Assembly: GCA_024692235.1 (NCBI GenBank)
Contig: JAILMW010000032.1
Location: 1 to 64,000, forward strand
Reading direction: 5' to 3'
Length of the DNA stretch: 64,000 nucleotides
Source of the DNA: Saccharofermentans sp.
GTDB taxonomy: Bacteria; Bacillota; Clostridia; Saccharofermentanales; Saccharofermentanaceae
The position numbers were made by a program, and so were the translations under genes. The number at the start of each line of letters is the position of its first letter. Positions within the stretch are counted from its first letter, which is position 1. A model generated the notes under the pieces. The model saw only the letters and a list, made by a program, of their open reading frames with translations, did no database searches and was not told where the DNA came from. Positions 7,924-17,479 of the stretch are shown here, one piece after another.

Positions 7924-8931
7924 TTAAGGAGTTTTAATATCATGTGATTCCTCGGTATTCTCTTCTACGGGAGCAGGAGCGCCCTTGCTTCCGAAACGCT
8001 CGTATTCCTCCCTCTTTGCCGCTACGAGATAGTAATCCGTCTGGGTCGCGAACCTTAAGACTGATGCGGCATAGTACTTACCGCTCTTATTCTTCTTGAT
8101 CCTTGTCCTGCTGAAGAATTCACCGTGCTCGTCGCATGCATAGAGAGCATAGACCGACTTTCTTATCCTGAACCTGGAGATCTCTTCCCTGAAAGTCGAC
8201 GAGCAGATGGGACACATCTTCGTCCATCCCTCTGTCATAGTAAGGGAGTCCAGGGGATTTTCCGTCTCGCTGCCGACATTTACATATTCACGCTTAAGGT
8301 CGGGATCTATAGAAGAGGAAGATATGACGCTTAGCACCTCACTGGTCTTGTTGCAGTCGAATATCCTCTTGAAGATCTCACCCGTATATCTTGCATCTGA
8401 AGTAGCGCTGTGGAACGAGTCATTCTTAGGTATACCGTAATGATCGACCGCAAACTCAACGCTCCTTTGCTTACCTCTCTCCCCTGCAAACATGGAGAAT
8501 ATCGGCTGGATATCAAGGAAGAAACAATTGAGCTTATCGTCCATATCAAAGAACTTAAGGTTCATCTTCAGCATATCGGGATCTGAATTGCCCCAGCCTG
8601 CAAGGATAAAGTCATCTCCGCAAAATGCCCTGAACTTCTTGTAGGCTTCTTCAAACGGGATACCTGACTTAAGATCGTCGTTGGTCTTGTGAGTCACCTT
8701 CTTCACGTGATAATGAAGAGTCGTGTACTTACAGGGACGGACATCGCATGAGAATATCCCCTTCTCGGTAAGGATCCCGCTGTCGTATACATACTTGACC
8801 GCACCGATCTCGATTATCTCTCCGCTAAGAGAAGAGACGTCAAACTTATAATCACGCCCGGGAAAAGGCTGATTCCATTCCATGTCAAAAACTATAAAAA
8901 CCGTCTTATCTTCAATCTTTCTGCTCAGCAA
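7924..8931 (-). CDS. DEDDh 3'-5' exonuclease-type protein
   Basis: 335 aa. The exonuclease fold is read from FIVFDMEWNQ (residues 12-21, the first D/E pair), SLSGEIIEIGAVK, the middle aspartate region FILAGWGNSDPDML, and HSATSDARYTGEIF with the H and D of the last motif. It resembles the KapD / KinA-inhibitor-like exonucleases. The C-terminal third carries a CPICS pair and a later C-DEHG motif that suggests a small zinc-binding segment. It would trim RNA or DNA 3' ends in the cytoplasm; the target is unknown. Its start overlaps the end of the upstream YfhO-like gene by 20 nt, implying cotranscription. Confidence 0.8.
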   Translation of the reverse strand: MLSRKIEDKTVFIVFDMEWNQPFPGRDYKFDVSSLSGEIIEIGAVKYVYDSGILTEKGIFSCDVRPCKYTTLHYHVKKVTHKTNDDLKSGIPFEEAYKKFRAFCGDDFILAGWGNSDPDMLKMNLKFFDMDDKLNCFFLDIQPIFSMFAGERGKQRSVEFAVDHYGIPKNDSFHSATSDARYTGEIFKRIFDCNKTSEVLSVISSSSIDPDLKREYVNVGSETENPLDSLTMTEGWTKMCPICSSTFREEISRFRIRKSVYALYACDEHGEFFSRTRIKKNKSGKYYAASVLRFATQTDYYLVAAKREEYERFGSKGAPAPVEENTEESHDIKTP

Positions 8932-11260
8932 GGTAAGTCTCCTTATTAATATGTCGTGCGGTCTTATTATTATACATTAGATATATGAATATAACACCAC
9001 ATACAGTCATTGCCGTAAAAACTCCTCCGAGCTTGACGTCACCCGAATCACATCCTATGTCCATCACATAATTGACAAAACCGTCGTTCTCGAAGGAGAA
9101 TGCCAGCTTCCCGCATATCTCGAATGTATCAGCGTGGATCTTCTTGCCGTGATCGGTATAGGTGACCTCGATATTGGATGAATAAGGAACGGATGTTACC
9201 ACGGTCTTGACGCCGGACGCCTGAAGAAGCGGCTCACCTGTAAGGTCGATCCTGCTGTTCTCGATAGTACCAAGAGAACTCCTCAGTCGTTCACAACGGC
9301 TCTGATCCAGGCAGTAGACCTTAAAGTCACCGGTAAGATCAGAAGGATGTGACAAGGAGATCTTGATATAAGCCTCCGAGACAGACGGGTCAAGACGAAG
9401 CATAAAAGGTCCGGAGAACTGATTGGTCCTGTCGCGCTCACCGTAGGATTCGGTAACATAGGAATTACAATTAAAGGATGAGACCACATAATAAGGTGCG
9501 GAAAGGTCATTGAGATAGACCCTTATCGTAGCTTCATTGCGTGGCGCGTCGGGAGAGACGGTATATCTTCCGCCTCCCATATCGAGCATATCCTGAGTGA
9601 ACATATTATCAGAGGGAAGCTGCAGGAATATCTCATCCAGGAGAGCCCCTCTCATAACCGTATTGATCGTATCACAATAATTCTCACCGGATATCTGCAT
9701 GGCCGTATCAGATGACAGCACGAGATATGTGTCATTATCGTCGCCGAAGAGCGGTACGGCGCCTTCATCGGTATCAAATACCGAGACGATCTCTTCAGAG
9801 CTCTCGCCGACAAATGAATGAAGAATGTCATCTCTTGCCGAGTATGAAGGTCCCATACAGAATAATACATTGAACGCTATTCCTATTATGGCAGCAGTAA
9901 TGGCCGATGAAGGAAGTTCCTTATAACCATTCACCATGTAAACGAACACTGCGGCCCAGAAGATGACGCAGCCTGCCGAGAGGAACTTGGATACTATAGA
10001 GATCGACACCTCGGATGCGGCGGATGATTCCACCACTATAAGACCCAGAAGAAGGAAGGCCCCCAGATATACTGCACCTGTCGTTACCTCCCTTACATTT
10101 CTAAGAGACAGGGTAGTAGCAAGCATTATAAGGAACAGGAGACATGCGAGCCTTGAGTAAAGAAGAGCAGACGAAGGATTGCCGAAGCTTAAGATCATAT
10201 CTGCGGGCGAATAGGATACCGAGATGTAAGTAAGGAGCATCACTATACCCGTGTATGTCTTGGTCCTTAAAGGGATCTGTCCGTTGGCAAAAAACAGTAT
10301 AAGGAGCATCGCGGTAAAGACATAAATGCCCATAACGGGAGAACTGCTGTCGGAAGGGATGCCGCTTATATTACCGTCAAGGAGTTTATAGATAAAATCT
10401 ATAAGGAAAAATCTTATCTTGCCGTTCTCGAAGACATCGTTAAGCTCCGCGTGAGATGTAAGGTTCTTAAGGATCGGGAATACTGCTACGGAAGCGCAAA
10501 GGATGCCTGTCAGCGTCACGATCAATATCCTTGCTATGCCTTTTATAAACTTAAGAGCATCTATATCCTTATCCGAGAGGAGAAGGAATACTCCGCAGAC
10601 AAGGCAGAAAGGGATACCGCATATAAGTCCCGGGGCTCCAGAGAGCGCAAGCAAAGAGCAGATCACAACTGACATAAATCCTCTCTTTATGTTCCTTATA
10701 CGATTGAGCTTATCAAGAGAAGATACTGCTATCGGCAAAAGTATCACCATATTCATCATAGATGTATTAAGAGAAGCCGAGAACAGGACTATCGAAGACA
10801 GCGAATAGACCGTCCCGAGAAGAAGGGCCGGGTCTTCCTTTACCTTAAGGTTATCATTTGCCAGATGGAAAAAGGCCGCTCCCGCAAGGCCGAACCTGAA
10901 ATAAAAGAATGCCTTAAAGAGCTCCGAAGCAATGGAGGGACCAAGGAGAAGCCCAAGCAGGAATACAACAGACATATGCTCCGTAAGAAGGGTCCTTGTA
11001 GCCGCCGTGGAGTTTATCTTGTCCGAGCTCCCAAGAGAAGTCTTGATATATGAGAGGTCATGAAGATCCTTGTCGACACCCCTTAAGAGAAAGGATCTGT
11101 CGAATTCCTCCGTGCGGATGGTGATAGCGGAATACTTCGCATCGGGAAGTTTGCTCTCCGACAGATACGTATATACGGAGAATACGATGAGCGCCGGAAC
11201 GATAAATGCGACCAGCAGCCATGACAGGCGCGATGAACGTGATGTATCAGGAGTTCCCAT
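8912..11260 (-). CDS. Divergent YfhO-like polytopic membrane protein
   Basis: 782 aa with an N-terminal helix, many hydrophobic helices up to about residue 500 and a large extracytoplasmic C-terminal beta-rich domain before a last helix. The arrangement, and the SLLRG / KAFFYFRFGLAG-like segments, fit the YfhO/GT-C family, but the usual D-x-x-x-QY motif in the first loop is not visible, so this copy is diverged. YfhO proteins transfer sugars from a polyprenyl carrier onto cell-surface polymers such as lipoteichoic acid. It overlaps the neighbouring YfhO gene by 14 nt and the exonuclease gene by 20 nt. Confidence 0.62.
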   Translation of the reverse strand: MGTPDTSRSSRLSWLLVAFIVPALIVFSVYTYLSESKLPDAKYSAITIRTEEFDRSFLLRGVDKDLHDLSYIKTSLGSSDKINSTAATRTLLTEHMSVVFLLGLLLGPSIASELFKAFFYFRFGLAGAAFFHLANDNLKVKEDPALLLGTVYSLSSIVLFSASLNTSMMNMVILLPIAVSSLDKLNRIRNIKRGFMSVVICSLLALSGAPGLICGIPFCLVCGVFLLLSDKDIDALKFIKGIARILIVTLTGILCASVAVFPILKNLTSHAELNDVFENGKIRFFLIDFIYKLLDGNISGIPSDSSSPVMGIYVFTAMLLILFFANGQIPLRTKTYTGIVMLLTYISVSYSPADMILSFGNPSSALLYSRLACLLFLIMLATTLSLRNVREVTTGAVYLGAFLLLGLIVVESSAASEVSISIVSKFLSAGCVIFWAAVFVYMVNGYKELPSSAITAAIIGIAFNVLFCMGPSYSARDDILHSFVGESSEEIVSVFDTDEGAVPLFGDDNDTYLVLSSDTAMQISGENYCDTINTVMRGALLDEIFLQLPSDNMFTQDMLDMGGGRYTVSPDAPRNEATIRVYLNDLSAPYYVVSSFNCNSYVTESYGERDRTNQFSGPFMLRLDPSVSEAYIKISLSHPSDLTGDFKVYCLDQSRCERLRSSLGTIENSRIDLTGEPLLQASGVKTVVTSVPYSSNIEVTYTDHGKKIHADTFEICGKLAFSFENDGFVNYVMDIGCDSGDVKLGGVFTAMTVCGVIFIYLMYNNKTARHINKETYLAEQKD

Positions 11261-13955
11261 CTGTTATTTCCTTCTCGGGAACTTCCTGCACCGGGACCAC
11301 CGAACGCTCGGATCCTGCCTTGCGCTTCTTCTCCAGAATAGTCGATACGACCGACACTGCCGCAAGAGCAGCGATACCTGCAACGGTAATAATGACTGCT
11401 TCCTTGAATCCTTCGGGTACATACTGAAGTTTTATCTCATGAGTACCCTTATCCAGCATGACTGCGCAAAGCGCATCCTGTACAGGCAAAAGCTCAGCCT
11501 CATTGCCGTCTAACGTGAGCTTAAAGCCTTCGGCATAAGGGATAGTAAGGAATAATAGTCCGTCTTCGTTTGCAGTGACCGTACCTTCGATAGAAGTATC
11601 GTCGTAATGTGTGACAACGAGACCTTCATCGGATAAGCCCTCCACCATTCTGTCGTAAGCGGGACGATTGAGCTCGTATACATAGCAGTTCATTACTCCC
11701 GAATTCGTATCACTGTAATTCATGGTAAGAGATAAGGGGTCACCCATATAAGTGCCAAGACAAACGGTCTGATAGCTTCTGGTCTCGAAGGAACATATCT
11801 GAAGATCGCCTTCGTTTATGGTAGCCGTTCCGGGCTTAGGCGAATAGATATATACATATACGTCGCTTCCTATCGTGGCATCACTTACCGTGACCTTAAA
11901 GGATGCGGAAGTTCCGGGATTCGTGACATTGAAGTTAAAAAGGCAGCCGGAGATCTCCGGAGCCTGAAGATTATTCGTGAACTCGCAATCAGCATTAACG
12001 GGAAGGTAGACATCCTCCTCTATTCCCATGGATCTGACAAGCATATTTGTCTTGTAGAATACATCATGTATGCTGTCGTCGGGAGAATAATCCAGGACAT
12101 CAGGCGATACCATGTAGCCTACGGGCAGAGCGTCGGGATTACCCAGGAACGAGACGCTCTCCACCGCATATTCCTCCTCGAAGATCCTGGGGACCGTATT
12201 TGTATTCTCTATAAGAGCAAGGTTGCGCACTCCGAGCAATGTCGCGGTCACCCTTGTGATACCTGCATTTCGAACACCGTTGATGCCGTTATTATGGAAG
12301 CCGAAGTTCCTCATATACTTAACGAAGCTCTCTCTTGCCGTAGACGAGAAGGTAGACATGCCCTTGACGTCATATACTGACTGGATGCAGCAGATGTTAT
12401 TTGGGAAAAGCTCGGTCCTCTCAAATGCATTATGCCCATCGGTGCCTTCCACCTGAAGCGCGTAATTATGGATCACATCCCTGTTCTTGCCGTAGTAATC
12501 GTAACCCGGGAATCCTTCATGCTCGGCAACTCTTGATACGGTAAACATAGCAGCCGTAAAAAGTTCGGTCATAAAAGTTATGGTAATAAGGATCTCGTAG
12601 AAAAGAGAACTCTTGCGCTTAGCGGCCTTGATGGCATGAAGTACGCTGCCCTGGATGATGACAAAAAGGAGCGTAAGGGATATCTGCTGATATCCTTCGT
12701 TGCCTGTTCCGAACTTCTCGTAGAGGACAAGGAATATGCCGGCACCTGCCGCCACTCCTACGATCTGATTGACCGTATAGCTCTTTAATACTCTTATCAC
12801 CGCAAATGCCATCGACACCAGAAGGAAGCACATAATGAAGGACTGCCTGTAAGGGATCTGGTTCGGGAAATGGAATCCGTGCCATATGAAGTTCAGTGTC
12901 CTGTTGGTAAAGCTCAGATACATGAAGAATATAAGGAAGCCGTATCCGATCTTATGGCGGAGCCTTATGCCGGTATCGGCGGGAGCCATGAAGAACAGAG
13001 GTATCAGAAGGACCACTATCACGCTGCAGGCAACATTTGCCATACCGTCTCTTATGTTGGGGTTGGCACTTACCATGAGCCTTCCCAGGAAATCAAAGAG
13101 GTTGCCCGTAAGGGAGAAATCCACGGGGAATTCATCTCCCGTAGCGGAGGAGTGCTGAAGTATAAGATATGTGGGAAGCACCGTCACCGCGGATATCATG
13201 CCCGCTATTACACTTCCCAGGATAAACCTTCCTGCTGCAGCAAAGAAAGACTTGACCGTTATGGCCTGCCTTTCGTTTACGGTAAGGAAGAGCACTACCG
13301 AATACATTATGAGGAACAGGCAGATAAAATAGCCCGAATAGAAGTTGGATGCTATGCAGATGCCAAGGGAGAGCACATAAAGGATATACTTTCTCTCCAG
13401 CATGAGCTTGCGTAAACCAAGAGCGATGAGGGGCAGGAGCACATAAGCGTCGCACCACATGATGTTCCAGAAATCCGACAGGAACCATCCGCAAAGAGCG
13501 TAGGAACAGCCGAAAGTCACCGTCACGAAGTCATATCTCTTCTCGTCACTTTGCGAAAGGAACATGCCCATAAAAAGCGAGGCAAGACCCGCGCGAAGAG
13601 AAGTAACAAAAGCTACGAATACGGGAAGCGTCTTATACGGGAAAAAGATGCAGAGAATATTTAACGGGCTTGCGGCATAGTTGGAGAAAGCCGCATAGTA
13701 CTCGGTGCCGAGGCCCGTATTCCATGTATAGAACAAGGACCTGCCCTCTAAGATCTTGTGCCTGAGCTCGTATATGAACGGCATATACTGATGGTAAAGG
13801 TCTACCGTCAGCATGGTCCTGTCTCCCACGGGATATACCTGAAGGAACGAGAATACGAGTATCATCGTAAGGAAAGGGAAAAGGAAGGAAAGGATCCTTG
13901 CATCACCCAGAATTGATATTACCTTTGAAAATTTCTTACCAAGATCGCGTCTCAT
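11247..13955 (-). CDS. YfhO family membrane protein (GT-C glycosyltransferase)
   Basis: 902 aa. N-terminal helix, then the family motif DLYHQYMPF near residue 50 and NTGLGTEYYAAF, followed by about a dozen membrane helices. The outer C-terminal half ends with the family pattern IPYAEGFKLTLDG and a final helix near 865-885. Known YfhO acts with CsbB-type transferases in decorating lipoteichoic acid or other surface polymers. AAGGAGAT lies 3 nt before the ATG. It is first in a leftward unit with a second YfhO-like gene and an exonuclease. Confidence 0.85.
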   Translation of the reverse strand: MRRDLGKKFSKVISILGDARILSFLFPFLTMILVFSFLQVYPVGDRTMLTVDLYHQYMPFIYELRHKILEGRSLFYTWNTGLGTEYYAAFSNYAASPLNILCIFFPYKTLPVFVAFVTSLRAGLASLFMGMFLSQSDEKRYDFVTVTFGCSYALCGWFLSDFWNIMWCDAYVLLPLIALGLRKLMLERKYILYVLSLGICIASNFYSGYFICLFLIMYSVVLFLTVNERQAITVKSFFAAAGRFILGSVIAGMISAVTVLPTYLILQHSSATGDEFPVDFSLTGNLFDFLGRLMVSANPNIRDGMANVACSVIVVLLIPLFFMAPADTGIRLRHKIGYGFLIFFMYLSFTNRTLNFIWHGFHFPNQIPYRQSFIMCFLLVSMAFAVIRVLKSYTVNQIVGVAAGAGIFLVLYEKFGTGNEGYQQISLTLLFVIIQGSVLHAIKAAKRKSSLFYEILITITFMTELFTAAMFTVSRVAEHEGFPGYDYYGKNRDVIHNYALQVEGTDGHNAFERTELFPNNICCIQSVYDVKGMSTFSSTARESFVKYMRNFGFHNNGINGVRNAGITRVTATLLGVRNLALIENTNTVPRIFEEEYAVESVSFLGNPDALPVGYMVSPDVLDYSPDDSIHDVFYKTNMLVRSMGIEEDVYLPVNADCEFTNNLQAPEISGCLFNFNVTNPGTSASFKVTVSDATIGSDVYVYIYSPKPGTATINEGDLQICSFETRSYQTVCLGTYMGDPLSLTMNYSDTNSGVMNCYVYELNRPAYDRMVEGLSDEGLVVTHYDDTSIEGTVTANEDGLLFLTIPYAEGFKLTLDGNEAELLPVQDALCAVMLDKGTHEIKLQYVPEGFKEAVIITVAGIAALAAVSVVSTILEKKRKAGSERSVVPVQEVPEKEITDGNS

Positions 13956-14092
13956 CTGATCTCCTTATTCCAGAAAATTGATCATACAAGGAAGATAATA
14001 TCACAATAAGTATTATTTTGTAGTAATGCGGTAATAATAGGGGAATTCTTTTTGTGGTAAAGTATAGTGAATGATAAAAAGGAGAAGTGTCG

Positions 14093-15013
14093 ATGGGACT
14101 TAAGCTGAAGATCATAATGAATCCTTCGTCGGGAAGAGAGACCGCCAGGGTCAACGTCGATGACATGCTCGCATATCTGGTATCCTTCGGAGCACTGGAG
14201 AGAGCAGATGCATATTATACTTCCGCAAGGTTCGATGCCGTAAGGTTCGCCAAGGAGACCGACGTCTCTTCATACGATTACATGATCGCCGTAGGCGGCG
14301 ACGGCACGGTCAACGAAGTCATCACCGGCATGATGGAAGGAGGCATCGACCTGCCTCTGGCTATATATACTTCCGGTACGGTCAATGACTTTGCCACCAT
14401 AAACGGCCTTCCCTCCCTGCCCTCCGACTTCGCCAGGATGCTCATGAATCCTTCCTTCAACAAGGTCGACTGCGGCAAGGTAAATGACAAGTATTTTCTG
14501 AACGTTCTTGCAGGCGGCCTTATGGCGGACGTGGCATATAAGGTGCCATCAGACCTTAAGACGGCTTTCGGTCCTGCCGCATACTGGATGAGCGCCATGA
14601 AGGATATCCCTTCCACGATAAATAATGCAATACATCTTAATATCGAGACAGAATCGGAATCCTATGAAGAACAGGCGATAATGTTCCTTATCTCCAACAC
14701 CAAGAGCGTAGGCGGATTCAGAAAGCTCATGACGATGGCTGACTTATCGGACGGTCTTCTCGACGTACTTGTATTAAAGAAGATGGAACCTACCGAAATA
14801 ATGCCTCTTTTGGGAAAGCTCATGATCGGCGAACACATTTATAATGATAATGTTCTTTATCTTCAGACAGATAAGCTCAAGCTCTCTACACCTTCAGAGG
14901 AGAAGGTGGTACTGGATATAGACGGCGAACAGGGTCCTTCCCTTCCCGTCAACGTAGAATGCATACACGAAGCGATCACCTTGATCGTTCCCGGTGAGGA
15001 GGAGTCACTTTGA
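14093..15013 (+). CDS. Diacylglycerol kinase family lipid kinase (YegS/BmrU-like)
   Basis: 306 aa from the ATG at 14093, chosen because AAAGGAG sits 8 nt upstream; a GTG six bases earlier is too close. Motifs: IMNPSSGRE at the N-terminus (nucleotide-binding loop) and VGGDGTVNEVITGM (the DAGK catalytic signature). Members phosphorylate diacylglycerol or related lipids at the membrane. The stop overlaps the TTG start of the next gene by 4 nt (TTGA), so they are translationally coupled. Confidence 0.87.
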   Translation: MGLKLKIIMNPSSGRETARVNVDDMLAYLVSFGALERADAYYTSARFDAVRFAKETDVSSYDYMIAVGGDGTVNEVITGMMEGGIDLPLAIYTSGTVNDFATINGLPSLPSDFARMLMNPSFNKVDCGKVNDKYFLNVLAGGLMADVAYKVPSDLKTAFGPAAYWMSAMKDIPSTINNAIHLNIETESESYEEQAIMFLISNTKSVGGFRKLMTMADLSDGLLDVLVLKKMEPTEIMPLLGKLMIGEHIYNDNVLYLQTDKLKLSTPSEEKVVLDIDGEQGPSLPVNVECIHEAITLIVPGEEESL

Positions 15014-16794
15014 AAAAGAAGGACAACAAGAATAAAGTAAGAGCTCCGGAGATAGCTCCCGAGAGTAACGACGAGATCAGATACGAAGGCGGAGAAGACG
15101 CGGGAATTACCGTAGAAGTCGATAACTCGGGCGAAGAACAGGTCGCATTCTCCGTAGAAGAGACATCGTTATCGGCACAGATACTCTCCGAAGAGAAGAA
15201 GGAACCCACAGTTCTTAAGGACCTCGAGCAGATAGATCCCGATCTTCTTACGGGTGAGGAATCAGCCGTAAGAAAGGCAAAGAGCAGCAAGAAAAAGGAT
15301 AAGAACGTCAAGAAAAACGACGTCGATCCCATAAAGCTCGATATATCCGGCAAGAATTCAAAGAAGAAAGAGCAGGAAGACCTCCCCGTCAAGAATAAGC
15401 GCAAGGGACTTCCTTTCGTGATAATGGCAGTAGCTGCCGTATTGATCGTCGTAGCCGTATCCCTTTTCTACGAGGCAGGACTGAAGGAGAAGCTCCAGAG
15501 CCCTCTCATGATCAACGGGCAGGCAGTGGACAGCGCCGAGTTCAGCTTTATGTACCACTACATCCTCATAGATAACGGCGTTGATATATTCGCTTCGGAG
15601 ACACCCGAGATGCTGGCTTCCCCTTCCGAGGATCCCAACTATGCTACCCAGAGAGACTATTTCCTGAACCTTACGGCATCCGAGATGAGAACTACTCAGC
15701 TCCTCTACGACGATGCAAAGCTTCACGGATACGATATCGGAGAAGAGCACTACACACTTGCAAGAGCTTATGTGGACTGGCTCTCCGGCAAGGCTTCTGA
15801 GCTCGGAGTCCCTCTTGATACATATATCAGGGGCGTATTCGGCAATCAGGTATCAGAGCAGGTAGTCGTTAATACATTAGCCAAGAAATACTTTACGGAG
15901 GATTATGCTTCAGGCGCCAAGCTCGTTGAGCTCCAGGCTACCGAAGATCAGGCTAACCAGGCTTACGAAGAGAACAGAAATGCGTACGATGTAGTAAGCT
16001 ACAAGATCTTAAGGATCACTTACGAGCAGAGAGATCAGGCATTTATAGACACAGCCATGCTCCATGCAAACGAGATCGTAGAAGGCATCGGCCACGACAG
16101 CGCAAACTTCGAGGCCGTAGCTGCGGAATACTTCTCCGGAGAGGCTCGAGACAGACTCCTTCAGACTGATTCCACCCTGATCGCAGACTCCAGATATTCC
16201 GACTTTACTCATGACGAGTTCAGGGACTGGCTCTTCGATCTTGAGAGGACTCCCGGCGATTCCGTGATCTTCACCGATAACGACGGCTTCCCCATCATTC
16301 TCTGCTTCGTCTCAAGAGACAGACAGTCTGTCCCCTTAAGAGACGTAAGATTCGTAAAGGTCAATGTTACATACGATCCCGAGGCGGCAGGATTCTCCGT
16401 TTCCGAGGCTCAGAGCAAGGCGCAGGAGATCTATGACCAGGTCGCTACGGAAGGCGATATGCAGAGTATCGAGAATATCTATACCGATGAGATCTTAAGC
16501 GGCGATATCACCGTAACACACAGCAATGATACATATCCCGGCAAGTACGACGGAGCACTCAATGACTGGATCTTCTCGGATGAGAGATCGGCAGGCGACA
16601 AGACTCTTATTGAGACAGAGGACGGATACTATATCGTATATATGGTGTCTATCTCAGAAAATCCCGAGTGGTACGACAGAGTTAACAGCTTCATCAGGAT
16701 GAGAAACTATCAGGCCTTCCTTACGGAGATGGAATCAGAATACACTTATGAATTCATCCAGTCGGGCCTTGATGCCATCCAGGATGTTCCATGA
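15010..16794 (+). CDS. Membrane-anchored PrsA/SurA-like foldase (peptidyl-prolyl isomerase)
   Basis: 594 aa. A long charged cytoplasmic N-terminus (about 130 residues, Lys/Glu-rich, several KKKD-type clusters), one membrane helix at about 135-155 (VIMAVAAVLIVVAVSLF), then an extracellular SurA_N/parvulin-like region. GKYDGALNDWIFSDER and TEDGYYIVYMV match the end of a rotamase domain. It would help secreted proteins fold outside the membrane. The TTG start overlaps the lipid-kinase stop. The very long cytoplasmic tail is unusual compared with PrsA lipoproteins, which have a lipobox instead. Confidence 0.75.
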   Translation: MKKKDNKNKVRAPEIAPESNDEIRYEGGEDAGITVEVDNSGEEQVAFSVEETSLSAQILSEEKKEPTVLKDLEQIDPDLLTGEESAVRKAKSSKKKDKNVKKNDVDPIKLDISGKNSKKKEQEDLPVKNKRKGLPFVIMAVAAVLIVVAVSLFYEAGLKEKLQSPLMINGQAVDSAEFSFMYHYILIDNGVDIFASETPEMLASPSEDPNYATQRDYFLNLTASEMRTTQLLYDDAKLHGYDIGEEHYTLARAYVDWLSGKASELGVPLDTYIRGVFGNQVSEQVVVNTLAKKYFTEDYASGAKLVELQATEDQANQAYEENRNAYDVVSYKILRITYEQRDQAFIDTAMLHANEIVEGIGHDSANFEAVAAEYFSGEARDRLLQTDSTLIADSRYSDFTHDEFRDWLFDLERTPGDSVIFTDNDGFPIILCFVSRDRQSVPLRDVRFVKVNVTYDPEAAGFSVSEAQSKAQEIYDQVATEGDMQSIENIYTDEILSGDITVTHSNDTYPGKYDGALNDWIFSDERSAGDKTLIETEDGYYIVYMVSISENPEWYDRVNSFIRMRNYQAFLTEMESEYTYEFIQSGLDAIQDVP

Positions 16795-17366
16795 CGAGGA
16801 TACTGATCGCAAGGCACGGAGAGACTGTCTGGAATACAGAATACAGGATGCAGGGGCGACAGGATTCGCCCCTGACCGATAAAGGTGTAAGATCGGCTCT
16901 TGCTTTGGGCAGTTCCCTGTCTTCTTCCGGCATCATCCCGGACATGTGTCTGGTAAGTCCCATGCAAAGGGCTCTTAATACATCTTATCTGATACGCAAG
17001 GCTTCCGGGCTTGATTACAGTATAGCGATCGAGCCTCTGCTCGCTGAGATGGATCTCGGCACCTGGGAAGGGCTTCGCGCACCCGATGCGGCAAAAATGT
17101 TTCCCGAAGACTTTGTAAAGTTCAGAACACGTCCCCATGAATTCGTGCCGCAAGGCGGTGTCGGAGAGACTTTCTTCGACGTATATGACAGAGCGGCAAA
17201 GGTTATAGACAAAGTAAAAGAACGATACGAAGGTACCGTTCTTCTTGTGTCTCATATGATTCTTGTACAGGCTGCTCTATGTATTAAAGAAGATAAGGAT
17301 GTCTCTCATTTAAGAGAGAACGAGCCTATAGAGCAGGCTAAGATCTACGTTATAAGCGAAGACTGA
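16791..17366 (+). CDS. Histidine phosphatase family protein (phosphoglycerate mutase-like)
   Basis: 191 aa. The catalytic LIARHGETVWN motif is at residues 4-14, with the second-site MDLGTWEGLRA and the late catalytic His in LVSHMILVQ. It belongs to the cobC/GpmB-like branch of phosphatases; cofactor-dependent mutase activity is unlikely at this size. The ATG overlaps the foldase stop (ATGA). It is the last gene of the three-gene plus-strand unit. Confidence 0.85.
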   Translation: MTRILIARHGETVWNTEYRMQGRQDSPLTDKGVRSALALGSSLSSSGIIPDMCLVSPMQRALNTSYLIRKASGLDYSIAIEPLLAEMDLGTWEGLRAPDAAKMFPEDFVKFRTRPHEFVPQGGVGETFFDVYDRAAKVIDKVKERYEGTVLLVSHMILVQAALCIKEDKDVSHLRENEPIEQAKIYVISED

Positions 17367-17477
17367 TCAGATCCCCGCCATGATAAGGACGATCACGGAT
17401 ACAAAAGTAAGGATCATGGCAAAAGCCAGGATTCCCGCTACTATCTTTACTCCCATAGAATGCTTATCTGGTCTCAT
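17367..17477 (-). CDS. 36-residue single-helix membrane peptide
   Basis: A short ORF starting MRPDKHSMGVKIVAG and continuing as one hydrophobic helix to the end. It has the positive-inside pattern of a small bitopic protein. It starts 2 nt after the HtrA stop codon and stops immediately next to the convergent histidine phosphatase stop, so it exactly fills the gap. An AGGAG box lies 13 nt upstream, inside the end of the htrA gene. It is reminiscent of DUF4044-like tiny proteins of Firmicutes, but I cannot assign it firmly. Confidence 0.5.
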   Translation of the reverse strand: MRPDKHSMGVKIVAGILAFAMILTFVSVIVLIMAGI

Positions 17478-17479
17478 TA

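Noticed and set aside
12870..13415. 181-codon plus-strand ORF inside the YfhO gene
   Set aside because: Antisense shadow of a gene with clear family motifs; composition is charge-biased as expected of a shadow frame.
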